Origin: SAR202 cluster bacterium
Lineage (GTDB): Bacteria; Chloroflexota; Dehalococcoidia; Lucifugimonadales; VXLM01
Assembly (NCBI GenBank): GCA_022448725.1
Contig: JAKUTR010000020.1
Coordinates: 1-40,372, forward strand
DNA: 40,372 nt
Direction: 5' to 3'
The translations under genes and the position numbers were made by a program. Shown here piece by piece: positions 26,350 through 34,365 of this stretch (the stretch's first letter is position 1; the number at the start of each line of letters is the position of its first letter). The notes under the pieces were generated by a model. It was not told where the DNA came from. It ran no database searches and was given only the letters and a program-made list of their open reading frames with translations.

Positions 26350-28248
26350 ATGACTTCTTCACAGGTAGCCCACTCGTCTGAATTTAGGGAGAGGCTAAAG
26401 GCGATACCAACAAGACCGGGTGTCTACATTATGCGCGACTCCCTAGGAGACGTTCTGTACGTTGGTAAGGCAGCGAAACTACGTCATCGCTTACGTTCAT
26501 ATTTCCAAAAACAGGCAAACCTAACAGAAAAAATGCAGGTCATGATGGGTGAGATCTCTGATTTCGAATATATCGTAGTCGAGTCAGAGCAGGAAGCTTT
26601 GCTTCTTGAGTGTACCCTTATAAAGCGTTACAAGCCTCCGTTTAATGCTCGTCTTAAAGATGATAAGAGCTATCCATATATAAAAGTTGACCTAAACGAA
26701 GATTTCCCTCAGGTATACATTACGCGAAGAGTTCGTAGGGACGGAGCGCGATACTTTGGCCCCTTCGCTAGTGCTACTAGTGTAAGACGAACCCTATCGC
26801 TCTTGAAAAAGCTTTTTCCTTACAGATCGTGTACTAAGACCATTACCGGTATGGACACTCGTCCTTGCCTTGATTTTCACATCAACAGGTGTGTTGGGCC
26901 GTGTATTGGAGCAGTCACGAAGCAGGAGTACAGTGAGGTGATAGATCAGGTATTTCTCTTCCTGGAAGGGAAGACGGACAGTATAGTGAAGTCCCTTAAA
27001 AGCCGTATGGCGTCTGCATCGGATTCATTGGAGTTTGAAACTGCTGCGGTCCTACGAGACCAAATGGAAGCGATTGAAAAAGTTAATGAAGGCCAGAAAG
27101 TATTGCGGCTCAGCTTTGAGAACCTTGACCTCATTGGTCTAGCGAGTGCTCAGGGTGAGGCGTGGGTGGAAGTTTTCTTCGTACGACAAGGTAGGTTAAT
27201 TGGCCGTGATCATTTCCTGATGACTCGTGGAAAGGGGGACGATGATGCGCAAGTACTGACGGCTTTCGTTAAACAGTTTTACGAAGTGAACCCTTACATC
27301 CCTCGGCGGATACTAGTTCAACACCCTCTAGACGATGAGCAAGCTATCATTTCGTGGCTAACTGAGAAGCGAAGAGGTAGTGTCACTACCTACGTACCCC
27401 AGAGAGGTGAAAAACGCCGTCTGATGCAGATGGTTACAGAGAATGCCTTCGAAGGTCTGGAACAACGACGTGTTAAAACTGAAATAGAGCGAGGTACGCT
27501 GGATGGGGCGATGGAAGAACTTCAGGAGGCTCTCAACCTCCCTGAGTTACCCCGACGAATGGAGTGTTATGACATCTCGAATATCCAAGGAACTAATTCA
27601 GTAGGAAGTATGGTTGTATTTCAGGATGGGTCGCCTAAGACTGCTGATTACCGGCGCTTCAAGATAAACAGTGTGGATGGCATCGACGATTACTCGATGA
27701 TGCGAGAGGTGTTGACTCGGCGATTTAGACGAATGGCAGATCCCAAATCCATGATTAGTAGAGATGTAACCGATCTTGATAACGACTTAAAATCGAGTGA
27801 TTCAGAAAGGAATGACTGGTCGGTAGTTCCTAATTTGGTTCTTATTGATGGCGGCAAAGGGCACCTTGGAGCAGCATTGCAGGTGTTTCTTGAGCTTGGC
27901 ATCACTTCAGTTCCTATTGCAAGTTTGGCCAAAGAGAATGAGGAACTGTTCGTTCCAGATATTCCTGAACCGATAACCCTGCCCCGTAATTCCCAGGCCC
28001 TTTTCATGGTGCAACGACTCCGTGATGAGGCGCATCGGTTTGCTATCACTTTTCACCGTCAACGTAGGTCTAAGGGTAGTACCTCCTCTGCGCTAGATAT
28101 AGTCCCTGGCATTGGGCCTAAGAGGCGAAGGATGCTGATTCACCACTTCGGATCAGTCGAAGGTGTACGTGAGGCCAGTCTTGAGGAGATTGCAGCTGTT
28201 CCGGGTATGACAATGACGCTTGCAGATAAGATTAAGGAGTGGCTCTAG
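26350..28248 (+). CDS. uvrC: Excinuclease ABC subunit UvrC
   Basis: UvrC makes both incisions around bulky lesions after UvrAB loading in nucleotide excision repair. The 632-residue product has the GIY-YIG domain (PGVYIMRD..LYVGKAAKL, residues 23-44), a UVR domain near 205-240, the RNase H-like UvrC domain (CYDISNIQGTNSVGSMVVF) and C-terminal helix-hairpin-helix motifs (IVPGIGPKRRRMLI, IAAVPGMT). The frame is open to TTG 26299 with ATG at 26329. I prefer ATG 26350 because the promoter-like -10 at 26328-26333 lies inside the longer forms. The start is uncertain; the identity is firm. Confidence 0.95.
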   Translation: MTSSQVAHSSEFRERLKAIPTRPGVYIMRDSLGDVLYVGKAAKLRHRLRSYFQKQANLTEKMQVMMGEISDFEYIVVESEQEALLLECTLIKRYKPPFNARLKDDKSYPYIKVDLNEDFPQVYITRRVRRDGARYFGPFASATSVRRTLSLLKKLFPYRSCTKTITGMDTRPCLDFHINRCVGPCIGAVTKQEYSEVIDQVFLFLEGKTDSIVKSLKSRMASASDSLEFETAAVLRDQMEAIEKVNEGQKVLRLSFENLDLIGLASAQGEAWVEVFFVRQGRLIGRDHFLMTRGKGDDDAQVLTAFVKQFYEVNPYIPRRILVQHPLDDEQAIISWLTEKRRGSVTTYVPQRGEKRRLMQMVTENAFEGLEQRRVKTEIERGTLDGAMEELQEALNLPELPRRMECYDISNIQGTNSVGSMVVFQDGSPKTADYRRFKINSVDGIDDYSMMREVLTRRFRRMADPKSMISRDVTDLDNDLKSSDSERNDWSVVPNLVLIDGGKGHLGAALQVFLELGITSVPIASLAKENEELFVPDIPEPITLPRNSQALFMVQRLRDEAHRFAITFHRQRRSKGSTSSALDIVPGIGPKRRRMLIHHFGSVEGVREASLEEIAAVPGMTMTLADKIKEWL

Positions 28249-28436
28249 ATAGCTATCCGTGAAAGAGCCTGAAGCATTTGTCAGTGTTTTATACAAAGGC
28301 TAGTCATATTGCTAACCAAAACACAAAAAATGTACGCATAGTAGTGAATCTGCTCCTGAAACTCATAGGGTGAGTAGAGATGTAGACTGCTGTACAGTTG
28401 TGGGATTGAAGTCATTTGGTGAGGAGCCAATTATAA

Positions 28437-29519
28437 ATGCGAATAGTTGATTTGCGGAGTGATACCAAGACAATGCCCAGCGCCCAAATGCGCATGGCAA
28501 TTGCAGAAGCTGAACTTGGTGATGCTGACGAAGGAGAAGATCCTACAGTAAACAAACTAGAGGCGATGGCTGCGCAACGGCTTGGGAAGGAAGCGGCTAT
28601 CTTAGTTTCAAGTGGAACGCAAGGTAATATGACTGCAGTTCTATCTCAGTGCGCTCGCGGTAAATCAGTAATCGTTGGGAAGAATACACACATAAATCTG
28701 GGAGAGGCAGGAGGACTTGCTTCCATTGCTGGTGTCTCCCTCCATGCCCTGCAAAACACCTCCAGTGGTTCATTAGATGCTGACGAAGTTACGTCTTCGA
28801 TTAATCTTACCAGTAAGGATTGGCCGGAAACGGGCATGATTAGTCTTGAAAACACCCAGAATCTAGAGGGAGGCTTGGCACTTAACCAGGGCCAACTTAA
28901 GATCATTGCTGATATTGCCCATGATCACGACCTACCTTTTCATATTGATGGTGCAAGGCTCTTCAATGCAGCAGTGCACCTTGGCGTTTCTGCCGACGAA
29001 CTAGTCCTTGATGCCGATACGGTCACTTTCTGTCTTTCTAAAGGGCTTGCTGCTCCTGTCGGTTCGGTGTTATGCGGGACGGAAGAGACAATCGCCGAGG
29101 CTAGGCGGTGGGTTAAGTATCTCGGCGGTAGTATGCGACAGGCTGGGATAATCGCGGCAGCTGGCATAGTTGCTTTGGAGTCGATGGTTGAGCGTCTGGC
29201 AGATGACCATGAGAACGCTCAACGACTAGCTACAGGTCTCCAGTCAATAATAGGCTTTAAGGTTGATCCGGAGAACGTACAAACCAATATTCTTTTCGCA
29301 CATCTCGAAGGAAATGACGGATCGCAACTGGCGGCTGCCATCAATGAACGAGGAATAAGGTTTTATGATCTTGGGGAGCTTGGCTGGCGATTTGTAACGG
29401 GCTACGGGATCACCTCTGACGACATCGATCACGCCCTTGACGTCGTAGAGACGACTGTACGTGAGTTCCGAGAGGGCCGGATCACTGTGTCGGTATCAAA
29501 CGCACCCAGTAGACTTTAG
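28437..29519 (+). CDS. Low-specificity threonine aldolase-family PLP enzyme
   Basis: The 360-residue fold type I PLP enzyme has the threonine aldolase pattern. It starts DLRSDTKTMP, and has GEDPTVNKLE, SSGTQGNM, SLENTQNLEGG and the aspartate in HIDGARLFNA. The PLP lysine is K202 in FCLSKGLAAP. These enzymes split L-threonine or L-allo-threonine to glycine and acetaldehyde in the cytoplasm; some family members act on other beta-hydroxy amino acids. The start ATG follows GAGGAG. It converges on the LDH2-family dehydrogenase with seven bases between stops. No operon partner is evident. Confidence 0.9.
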   Translation: MRIVDLRSDTKTMPSAQMRMAIAEAELGDADEGEDPTVNKLEAMAAQRLGKEAAILVSSGTQGNMTAVLSQCARGKSVIVGKNTHINLGEAGGLASIAGVSLHALQNTSSGSLDADEVTSSINLTSKDWPETGMISLENTQNLEGGLALNQGQLKIIADIAHDHDLPFHIDGARLFNAAVHLGVSADELVLDADTVTFCLSKGLAAPVGSVLCGTEETIAEARRWVKYLGGSMRQAGIIAAAGIVALESMVERLADDHENAQRLATGLQSIIGFKVDPENVQTNILFAHLEGNDGSQLAAAINERGIRFYDLGELGWRFVTGYGITSDDIDHALDVVETTVREFREGRITVSVSNAPSRL

Positions 29520-29526
29520 CGAGAAC

Positions 29527-30576
29527 TTATAGTCCCAGATCACTGTCAATAGAGTAAGAAATCGCTAGATCTCTGAGGCTACTCCATGTCTCCTCCTCGA
29601 CGTCAATGCCTTCTACAATGGAGCGCTGAGTGCTCAGGTGCTCCAACTCCCCTGGGTAGTAGACTCGTTCGAAGCCAGTAGCAGGTGGCGTACTGGTCAA
29701 GTACTCAGCGAATTCTGCCACCTCGTGTTTAAATTCATCGAGTGGACGGAATGCCTCCACGTTAAACGCAACCATGAAGCATCCGTCGTTGTGGCGTCCC
29801 GAAGGTTCAATCCCAAAACCTAAGCCAGTCAGGATGCCCGAGAACACCTCGATTGTTGCAGAGAGTCCGTACCCTTTGTATCCCTCAGGCCCACCCAGAG
29901 GGAGAAGTGTTCCGCCAGCAGGGTAGTCCCTAGGGTCAGTAGAAGGGTGGCCATCCTTATCTATGATCCACCCAGGAGGAATCTCAGAGCCGCGTGCGAT
30001 GGCAAGATTGATCTTCCCTGCTGCCACAGCACTTGAGGCCATATCAATAAAGAAAGGCCCTTCCAGATTACTGGGAATTGCAAAACAAATCGGGTTTGTG
30101 CCCAATCTCGGCTCTCGGCCACCAAAAGGAGCCACGTGCTTTGGTGAGCGGCCAGAGTCTGCTGTCATCATTCCGATCATTCCCGCATCAGCTGCCATAA
30201 CGGGATAGTTAGCGACTCGGCCAACATGGCTCTGACGGAACACTGTAGCGGCAGCAACGTTGGCGGTCCGGGCCTTCTCAATGGTCATATCCATCACTCG
30301 CTTGGAGACCATGTATCCGAAGCCCCAGTGGCCGTCCACAACAGTCGTTGTCGATGTGTCCTTCAAGATTTCAAAAGGTGCGCCTGGTACGATGTGGTTA
30401 GCGTTTATTCGGTCGATATAGGTGGGAATTTGAATTACACCATGCGAATCATGCCCAGCCAGGTTGGCTCCAACAGTATGTTCTGCGACAGTAGAGGCTT
30501 CATCTTCTGATGCGCCGGCTGCTACAAGTAAATTAGATACGATATACTTTAACTCGGTGTGGCCGATGTTTGGCAC
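29527..30576 (-). CDS. LDH2/MDH-family NAD(P)-dependent 2-hydroxyacid dehydrogenase
   Basis: The 349-residue product belongs to the malate/L-lactate dehydrogenase type 2 family, which oxidises 2-hydroxyacids (malate, sulfolactate, ureidoglycolate and others) with NAD(P)+. Landmarks are GHDSHGVIQIP, GHWGFGYMVSKR, VFRQSHVGRVANY, APFGGREPRLGTNPICFAIP, DMASSAVAAGKI and GYKGYGLS. The start is GTG at 30576, six bases after CGAGGAG. The upstream open frame to TTG 30630 lacks a ribosome binding site and covers the promoter region. The substrate cannot be predicted. It is divergent from the cyclophilin-like gene. Confidence 0.87.
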   Translation of the reverse strand: MPNIGHTELKYIVSNLLVAAGASEDEASTVAEHTVGANLAGHDSHGVIQIPTYIDRINANHIVPGAPFEILKDTSTTTVVDGHWGFGYMVSKRVMDMTIEKARTANVAAATVFRQSHVGRVANYPVMAADAGMIGMMTADSGRSPKHVAPFGGREPRLGTNPICFAIPSNLEGPFFIDMASSAVAAGKINLAIARGSEIPPGWIIDKDGHPSTDPRDYPAGGTLLPLGGPEGYKGYGLSATIEVFSGILTGLGFGIEPSGRHNDGCFMVAFNVEAFRPLDEFKHEVAEFAEYLTSTPPATGFERVYYPGELEHLSTQRSIVEGIDVEEETWSSLRDLAISYSIDSDLGL

Positions 30577-30659
30577 GGTTTGCTCCTCGGGGTTATTGTG
30601 CGCGGCCTTATTTTCGCAATAATTAGTCAACTGTCAAACCCCGGAGCCTTGAGAGCCTA

Positions 30660-31037
30660 ATGACTGAACGAACCATTATCATCAGCGCAGGAAGCGTCGA
30701 GGTAACGGCATCTTTGGACGAAAGTCCCACCGGCTCAGCTATTTGGCATGCTTTACCGATTGAGGAATCAGCTAACACATGGGGAGATGAGATATATTTT
30801 GGTATCCCAATCGAAGTAGATATAGACGAGAGTGCTCGAGAGGTTGTGGAATTGGGAGATATTGGATACTGGCCACCTGGTAATGCGCTGTGCCTATTCT
30901 TTGGGCCAACTCCCTTAAGCGTGAGTGGCGAGATTCGTCCTGCCAGTGCAGTTAACGTTGTCGGTGTTATTCATGATGATCCTACGGTATTGAAGCAAGT
31001 CCCACCTGGCGAATTGGTTATCATCACACGCGCGTGA
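30660..31037 (+). CDS. Cyclophilin-like fold protein (TM1367-type)
   Basis: The 125-residue protein has the compact beta-barrel composition of the small bacterial cyclophilin-like family (TM1367-type). The landmarks are ALPIEESANTWGDEIYFGIP and DIGYWPPGNALCLFFGPTP, which match the hallmark A-x-W-G-D-E-I-Y-F and GxIGYWPPG stretches. Residues needed for prolyl isomerase activity are not obvious, so enzymatic function is doubtful. There is no signal peptide. It is divergent from the LDH2 gene and lies 43 bases before the TenA-like gene on the same strand, with a fair chance of cotranscription. Confidence 0.75.
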   Translation: MTERTIIISAGSVEVTASLDESPTGSAIWHALPIEESANTWGDEIYFGIPIEVDIDESAREVVELGDIGYWPPGNALCLFFGPTPLSVSGEIRPASAVNVVGVIHDDPTVLKQVPPGELVIITRA

Positions 31038-31080
31038 GTATTTCCAGAGATTAACTATCGCCTAGAGGAGGCATTACTGG

Positions 31081-31752
31081 ATGGCGAGATTTACAGAGCT
31101 AATGCGTGACCAAGTTTCCGAAATATGGGAACTAGAGCATAGGCACCCCTTTGTAGTGGAACTTGGAGCAGGGGATCTACCGTTAGAGAAGTTTCAGTGG
31201 TATATGAAACAGGACTATATTTTCCTGATTGATTTCTCGCGTGTGATAGCGCTCACGGTGGCTAAAGCAGACAGCCTTGAGGACATGAGTTGGTTTTCTA
31301 GGCTTCTGCACGAAACGCTAAACACAGAGATGGCACTACATGTTGGTTTTTGCAAGGACTTTGGGATTACCGAGGCTGAATTGCTTGCTACGAAACCCGC
31401 ACCAACGACCGTTGCGTACTCCAACCATATGCTTAAGTGTGCATACATGGGCGGAGTAGTGGAAGCGGTAGCCACACTACTGCCATGCTCGTGGGGATAC
31501 GCCGAAATTGGTCAAGCCCTAGCGGCACAAGGCAAACCAGAACACCAACCACTTTACTGTCGGTGGATCGAAATGTATAGCTCACCAGAGTTTGGCGAAC
31601 TCGCTGAGTGGCTTCGATCGTTCATGGACCGTACAGTAAAAGGATTGGACGAAGATCATCTATCAAACGTGCAAGATATATTTTTAGATAGTAGCCGTTA
31701 CGAGTACCTTTTTTGGGATGCCGCTTACCGTATGGAAGCCTGGTCTATCTAG
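31081..31752 (+). CDS. tenA: TenA/thiaminase II-family protein
   Basis: The 223-residue all-helical product matches TenA: FVVELGAGDLP, FQWYMKQDYIFLIDF (D45) and the catalytic cysteine C136 in LLPCSWGYAEIG, as in B. subtilis TenA C135. A C-terminal YRMEAWSI is also typical (Phe/Tyr-Tyr-Glu-x-x-F/W-W). TenA hydrolyses thiamin degradation products such as aminopyrimidines to salvage the HMP moiety, in the cytoplasm. A GAGGAGG-like site precedes the ATG. No other thiamin genes are adjacent, although the window contains a TPP enzyme at 16318. Confidence 0.88.
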   Translation: MARFTELMRDQVSEIWELEHRHPFVVELGAGDLPLEKFQWYMKQDYIFLIDFSRVIALTVAKADSLEDMSWFSRLLHETLNTEMALHVGFCKDFGITEAELLATKPAPTTVAYSNHMLKCAYMGGVVEAVATLLPCSWGYAEIGQALAAQGKPEHQPLYCRWIEMYSSPEFGELAEWLRSFMDRTVKGLDEDHLSNVQDIFLDSSRYEYLFWDAAYRMEAWSI

Positions 31753-31933
31753 GAGACCTTTTGAGTCGGCGAGTAATTGATTTACCTGGTCTTTCATACT
31801 CCGTATCACCGAATCCGGTTATCAATCGGTAAAATTTGGCTGGGCGTACATGATCTGGTGACGGAATCGGTTATTAGTCTCACGCGCTTAACTTTGCCAT
31901 TAATAGAGTCTTATCAGAATGATGCAAATACCC

Positions 31934-31962
31934 TTGACAACGAAATTCGTCAGACGTATAGT
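31934..31962 (+). promoter_or_regulatory. Near-consensus promoter of the first zinc-ribbon gene
   Basis: TTGACA (31934-31939), 17 bases, TATAGT (31957-31962). This is the best sigma70-type match in the window. The start site would be near 31969, giving a ~55-base leader. The rest of 31753-31933 shows no gene I can support. Confidence 0.8.
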
Positions 31963-31976
31963 TGTCTGGTTTGAAA

Positions 31977-32020
31977 GAATGACGATAAGCGTCATTTAAA
32001 GTAGCAAAGGAGAAATGACG
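31977..32020 (+). promoter_or_regulatory. Two mutually exclusive hairpins around the zinc-ribbon ribosome binding site
   Basis: Three segments are seen. AATGACG (31978-31984) pairs perfectly with CGTCATT (31990-31996) around ATAAG. The same CGTCATTT (31990-31997) also pairs perfectly over eight bases with AAATGACG (32013-32020). The second hairpin holds the AAAGGAG ribosome binding site (32006-32012) in its loop, three bases before the ATG. Only one hairpin can form at a time. At the DNA level, the first pair is also a 7-5-7 dyad just past the start site, so an operator for a repressor is an alternative. Confidence 0.6.
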
Positions 32021-32022
32021 AA

Positions 32023-32229
32023 ATGGTTACGGCTGTTGGTTTCAAGGCGTGTCCCAGGTGTGGAGGTGATGTCCACACGAAGGCTGATATGTACGGTTCT
32101 TACCGCGAGTGCTTGCACTGTGGTCATGTATCGGATATTCCGACTCCTCGCGCAAAGTTCGCTTGGACGAAGGGTCGACTTAAACCAGGTAGGCCTCGAA
32201 AGAGTGCGACCAAGAGGGACGCTGCTTAG
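32023..32229 (+). CDS. Small zinc-ribbon protein
   Basis: The 68-residue protein has two Cys-x2-Cys knuckles, CPRCGG (about 10-15) and CLHCGH (about 30-35), 16 residues apart, the layout of a zinc ribbon. The C-terminus is basic (RLKPGRPRKSATKRDA, a GRP-R AT-hook-like patch), so nucleic acid binding is plausible. AAAGGAG lies ten bases before the ATG. A second ATG eight bases earlier, in another frame, starts an overlapping frame that runs into the terminator, which I do not call. The gene has a private promoter, leader and terminator, so it is a monocistronic, probably highly expressed unit. Function unknown. Confidence 0.75.
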   Translation: MVTAVGFKACPRCGGDVHTKADMYGSYRECLHCGHVSDIPTPRAKFAWTKGRLKPGRPRKSATKRDAA

Positions 32230-32256
32230 ACGTAAGACATACGTTAATAGCGAAGT

Positions 32257-32293
32257 AAAAACAGCACCCCCGACCATCGGGGGTGCTGTTTTT
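32257..32293 (+). terminator. Strong intrinsic terminator after the zinc-ribbon gene
   Basis: AAAAACAGCACCCCCGA (32257-32273) pairs perfectly over 17 bases with TCGGGGGTGCTGTTTTT (32277-32293) around a three-base loop, followed by TTTTTT further on. This is the strongest terminator in the window. Confidence 0.92.
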
Positions 32294-32367
32294 GTTTTTT
32301 GATAGGTTGTAGAGACAAAATGTTGAAAAACTAGATACATAAGAACTTTATGAAAGGAGATCATTCT

Positions 32368-32619
32368 ATGGCTGTAACTCTAATAGATGAGGAGCAAAGC
32401 TTAATTGGTCCAACGTGCAAGCATCAGTGGATGATTGCTCCTCCTAACGGACCTACCAGTTCTGGTAGTTGCCGCCTCTGCGGAGACAAACGCGATTTTG
32501 TTAACTACACAGAGAAGACTACGTGGGGATACAAGGTATCTTTAGAGGATCTTCGTCGTAAGGAGCGAATTGGAACTTCCACGGATCAGGTTCGAAAAGA
32601 TGCCTTGACGGTAAATTAA
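32368..32619 (+). CDS. Small Cys-rich protein, likely metal binding
   Basis: The 83-residue product starts MAVTLIDEEQ after AAAGGAG eight bases upstream; an earlier ATG at 32350 lacks such a site. The possible metal ligands are C-x-H in PTCKHQW (about 17-19) and C-x2-C in SCRLCGD (about 35-38), a half zinc ribbon with a His. The C-terminal half has a basic, helix-prone stretch (LEDLRRKERIG). I do not recognise the family. It lies just after the zinc-ribbon gene but behind its terminator, so it needs its own promoter, which I could not identify. It converges on cofE. Confidence 0.65.
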   Translation: MAVTLIDEEQSLIGPTCKHQWMIAPPNGPTSSGSCRLCGDKRDFVNYTEKTTWGYKVSLEDLRRKERIGTSTDQVRKDALTVN

Positions 32620-32625
32620 TAGACC

Positions 32626-33393
32626 TTATCTGAAGAGATCCTCTGTTTTGTCTCGTAACAGAGGCGATACTCCGGCTCCAGTAGCTTTGAACGGGTATCC
32701 TCGTACAATAGCTGCTGGGACGGCATCGGTTTTCCCCATGACTAACTCGCTGACAGCTGCGATTTCGTCCGCCACTGCAATAACAGTTGCAGATAACTTT
32801 TCGTCTGTAGTGTCCAACTGGCCTCGGTAGTCGACCAAAGGGTCTATTCCACCCACGCCTATCGCAAAATTCACTTGACCTTTTCTCCAGGCACGACCGA
32901 AAGTGTCCGTGATTATCACTCCTATTTGATCAAATCCGGCTTCCCGCTGGATGTTCGCAAGTATCGTGTTAGCCGACGCGTCTGGGTCAAGGGGGAGCAG
33001 GCTCACGGTATCGATACCAGGCACGTTGGAACTATCAATGCCGGCGTTTGCGCATATAAAGCCGTGGCGTGTCTCCGTGATGATTATTCCACGAGAATCG
33101 TCACGACGTATGATTTCTCGACTCTCGCTTAGTATTAGCTCTATAAGTCTGGAGTCCTTGCCAGAGGCTATAGAGATCTCCTTGGCTTTTGGAGAAGGTT
33201 CTATGGTAGAAAGCGAAACGGTACGTCCCTCACCTTTTGATACCACCTTTTGGGTGACTACGATTATGTCACCGGGCTTGATTGGATATCCCTGATGCGC
33301 TGCTGCTTGGAAGATCATTATGCCAAGTGGGTCTCCCTCATCGATTTCAGGAATCCCAACAATGCCCGTAATCTCCAGTTTAGGAGGATACAT
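32626..33393 (-). CDS. cofE: Coenzyme F420-0:L-glutamate ligase CofE
   Basis: CofE adds L-glutamates to F420-0 with GTP, making the tail of coenzyme F420. The 255-residue product has the family motifs: GDIIVVTQKVVSKGEGR near 42, ESREIIRRD, ETRHGFICANAGID, an aspartate cluster DTFGRAWRKGQVNFAIG, and GKTDAVPAAIVRG near the end. It indicates F420-dependent redox chemistry in this organism. No other F420 genes are in the window. The ATG lacks a Shine-Dalgarno; the promoter ends six bases upstream, suggesting leaderless translation. Confidence 0.93.
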   Translation of the reverse strand: MYPPKLEITGIVGIPEIDEGDPLGIMIFQAAAHQGYPIKPGDIIVVTQKVVSKGEGRTVSLSTIEPSPKAKEISIASGKDSRLIELILSESREIIRRDDSRGIIITETRHGFICANAGIDSSNVPGIDTVSLLPLDPDASANTILANIQREAGFDQIGVIITDTFGRAWRKGQVNFAIGVGGIDPLVDYRGQLDTTDEKLSATVIAVADEIAAVSELVMGKTDAVPAAIVRGYPFKATGAGVSPLLRDKTEDLFR

Positions 33394-33399
33394 AGCGGG

Positions 33400-33428
33400 G
33401 TTATACCATCAGGATACTGACGGGTCAA
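33400..33428 (-). promoter_or_regulatory. Promoter of leaderless cofE
   Basis: On the minus strand, TTGACC (33423-33428), 17 bases, TATAAC (33400-33405), then CCCGCT and the cofE ATG. The start site seven bases after the -10 is the A of the ATG. Confidence 0.65.
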
Positions 33429-33452
33429 TAAACTCTCATATAACTTCCTACG

Positions 33453-33461
33453 TGGTATACT
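33453..33461 (+). promoter_or_regulatory. Extended -10 promoter candidate for the CoA-ester lyase gene
   Basis: TGG-TATACT (33453-33461) puts the start near 33468, four bases before the ATG at 33472, which has no Shine-Dalgarno. No good -35 was seen. It overlaps the cofE promoter region on the other strand. Confidence 0.4.
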
Positions 33462-33471
33462 CACTGCCGCG

Positions 33472-34365
33472 ATGAGCCTCTCTCCCCAGATGTCCCTGCA
33501 TAGCCTGCTCTTTATTCCCGGTAACCAGCCCCGGAAGCTTGACAAGGCATTTGACTTGCAGCCTGATGCGTTCGTGCTTGACTTGGAAGATTCAGTGCCA
33601 ATGGACGAGAAGGAGGTCGCACGTAGGACCGTAGCTGAATACATCGACAAGTTGACTGACACCGGTATCAAATTATTCCCAAGAGTGAATTCACTAGCTA
33701 CTGGTTTTATGTATGACGATCTGAAGGCTGTGGTTAAGCCGGGTATTAGTGGAGTATCCGTCGGTAAAATCACAGATGGCAATTCAGTGAAAGATATCGC
33801 TAAGGTTCTGAGTGGCTTGGAAAAAGATGCTCAACTTGAGGTTGGACATACCAAACTGATTCTTTGGATTGAGACGGCAAGAGCCGTAATCAATGCTTAC
33901 GAAATCGCCTCGGCTTCCCCAAGAGTTATCGGAGTGGCGTTCGGAGCTGAAGATTTCACTAACGATATGAGTATAGAACGCACGTCTGAAGGCAAAGAGG
34001 TTGCTTATGCTAGATCAGCGACTGTTGTTGCAGCCCACGCCGCTGGGGTCACGGCGCTTGAAACGCCGTTTTTTTCTTTTAAGGATCTTGAAGGTCTACG
34101 CGAAGATTGCAGAGCCTCTGCGGGCTTAGGTTTTCAGGGTAGGTTTGCGATCCACCCATCCCAGATTGATGTGATCAAAGCAGCTTATGCACCATCTCAG
34201 GAACAGATCGATCAAGCACAGCGAGTCGTAAAGGTTTTTGAAGAAGCAGTTCGCAACGGTAAAGCAGCCACATCCCTAGACGGGCTTGTAATAGATGTAC
34301 CTGTAGTCGAGCGGGCGCGCAAGATACTTCAGCTAGCTGAAATAGCAAAGCTAGAGGGTAAATGA
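33472..34365 (+). CDS. HpcH/HpaI-CitE-family CoA-ester lyase
   Basis: The 297-residue TIM barrel looks like citrate lyase beta/malyl-CoA lyase proteins, which split (or condense) hydroxyacyl-CoA esters with Mg2+. Motifs are SLLFIPGNQPRKLDKA near 10, DAFVLDLEDSVP (metal/CoA site), LFPRVNS, ILWIETARAV, GVAFGAEDFTND (metal-binding Glu/Asp) and AIHPSQID. Stand-alone members include malyl-CoA and citramalyl-CoA lyases, so the substrate is unknown. Its stop overlaps the folB start as ATGA, which suggests coupled translation with folate synthesis, an unexpected combination. No citrate lyase alpha or gamma genes are present. Confidence 0.87.
   Translation: MSLSPQMSLHSLLFIPGNQPRKLDKAFDLQPDAFVLDLEDSVPMDEKEVARRTVAEYIDKLTDTGIKLFPRVNSLATGFMYDDLKAVVKPGISGVSVGKITDGNSVKDIAKVLSGLEKDAQLEVGHTKLILWIETARAVINAYEIASASPRVIGVAFGAEDFTNDMSIERTSEGKEVAYARSATVVAAHAAGVTALETPFFSFKDLEGLREDCRASAGLGFQGRFAIHPSQIDVIKAAYAPSQEQIDQAQRVVKVFEEAVRNGKAATSLDGLVIDVPVVERARKILQLAEIAKLEGK

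Noticed and set aside
28240-28269. Possible terminator after uvrC (GGCTCT...AGAGCC)
   Set aside because: The loop is about 17 bases and no T-run follows.
30577-30630. TTG-started extension of the LDH2 dehydrogenase
   Set aside because: The GTG at 30576 has a strong GAGGAG, and the extension covers the intergenic promoter region.
32015-32302. 95-codon frame overlapping the zinc-ribbon gene
   Set aside because: It uses the ATG in the leader repeat, runs through the terminator hairpin and has a random-looking sequence; the zinc-ribbon frame has the Cys pairs and better spacing.
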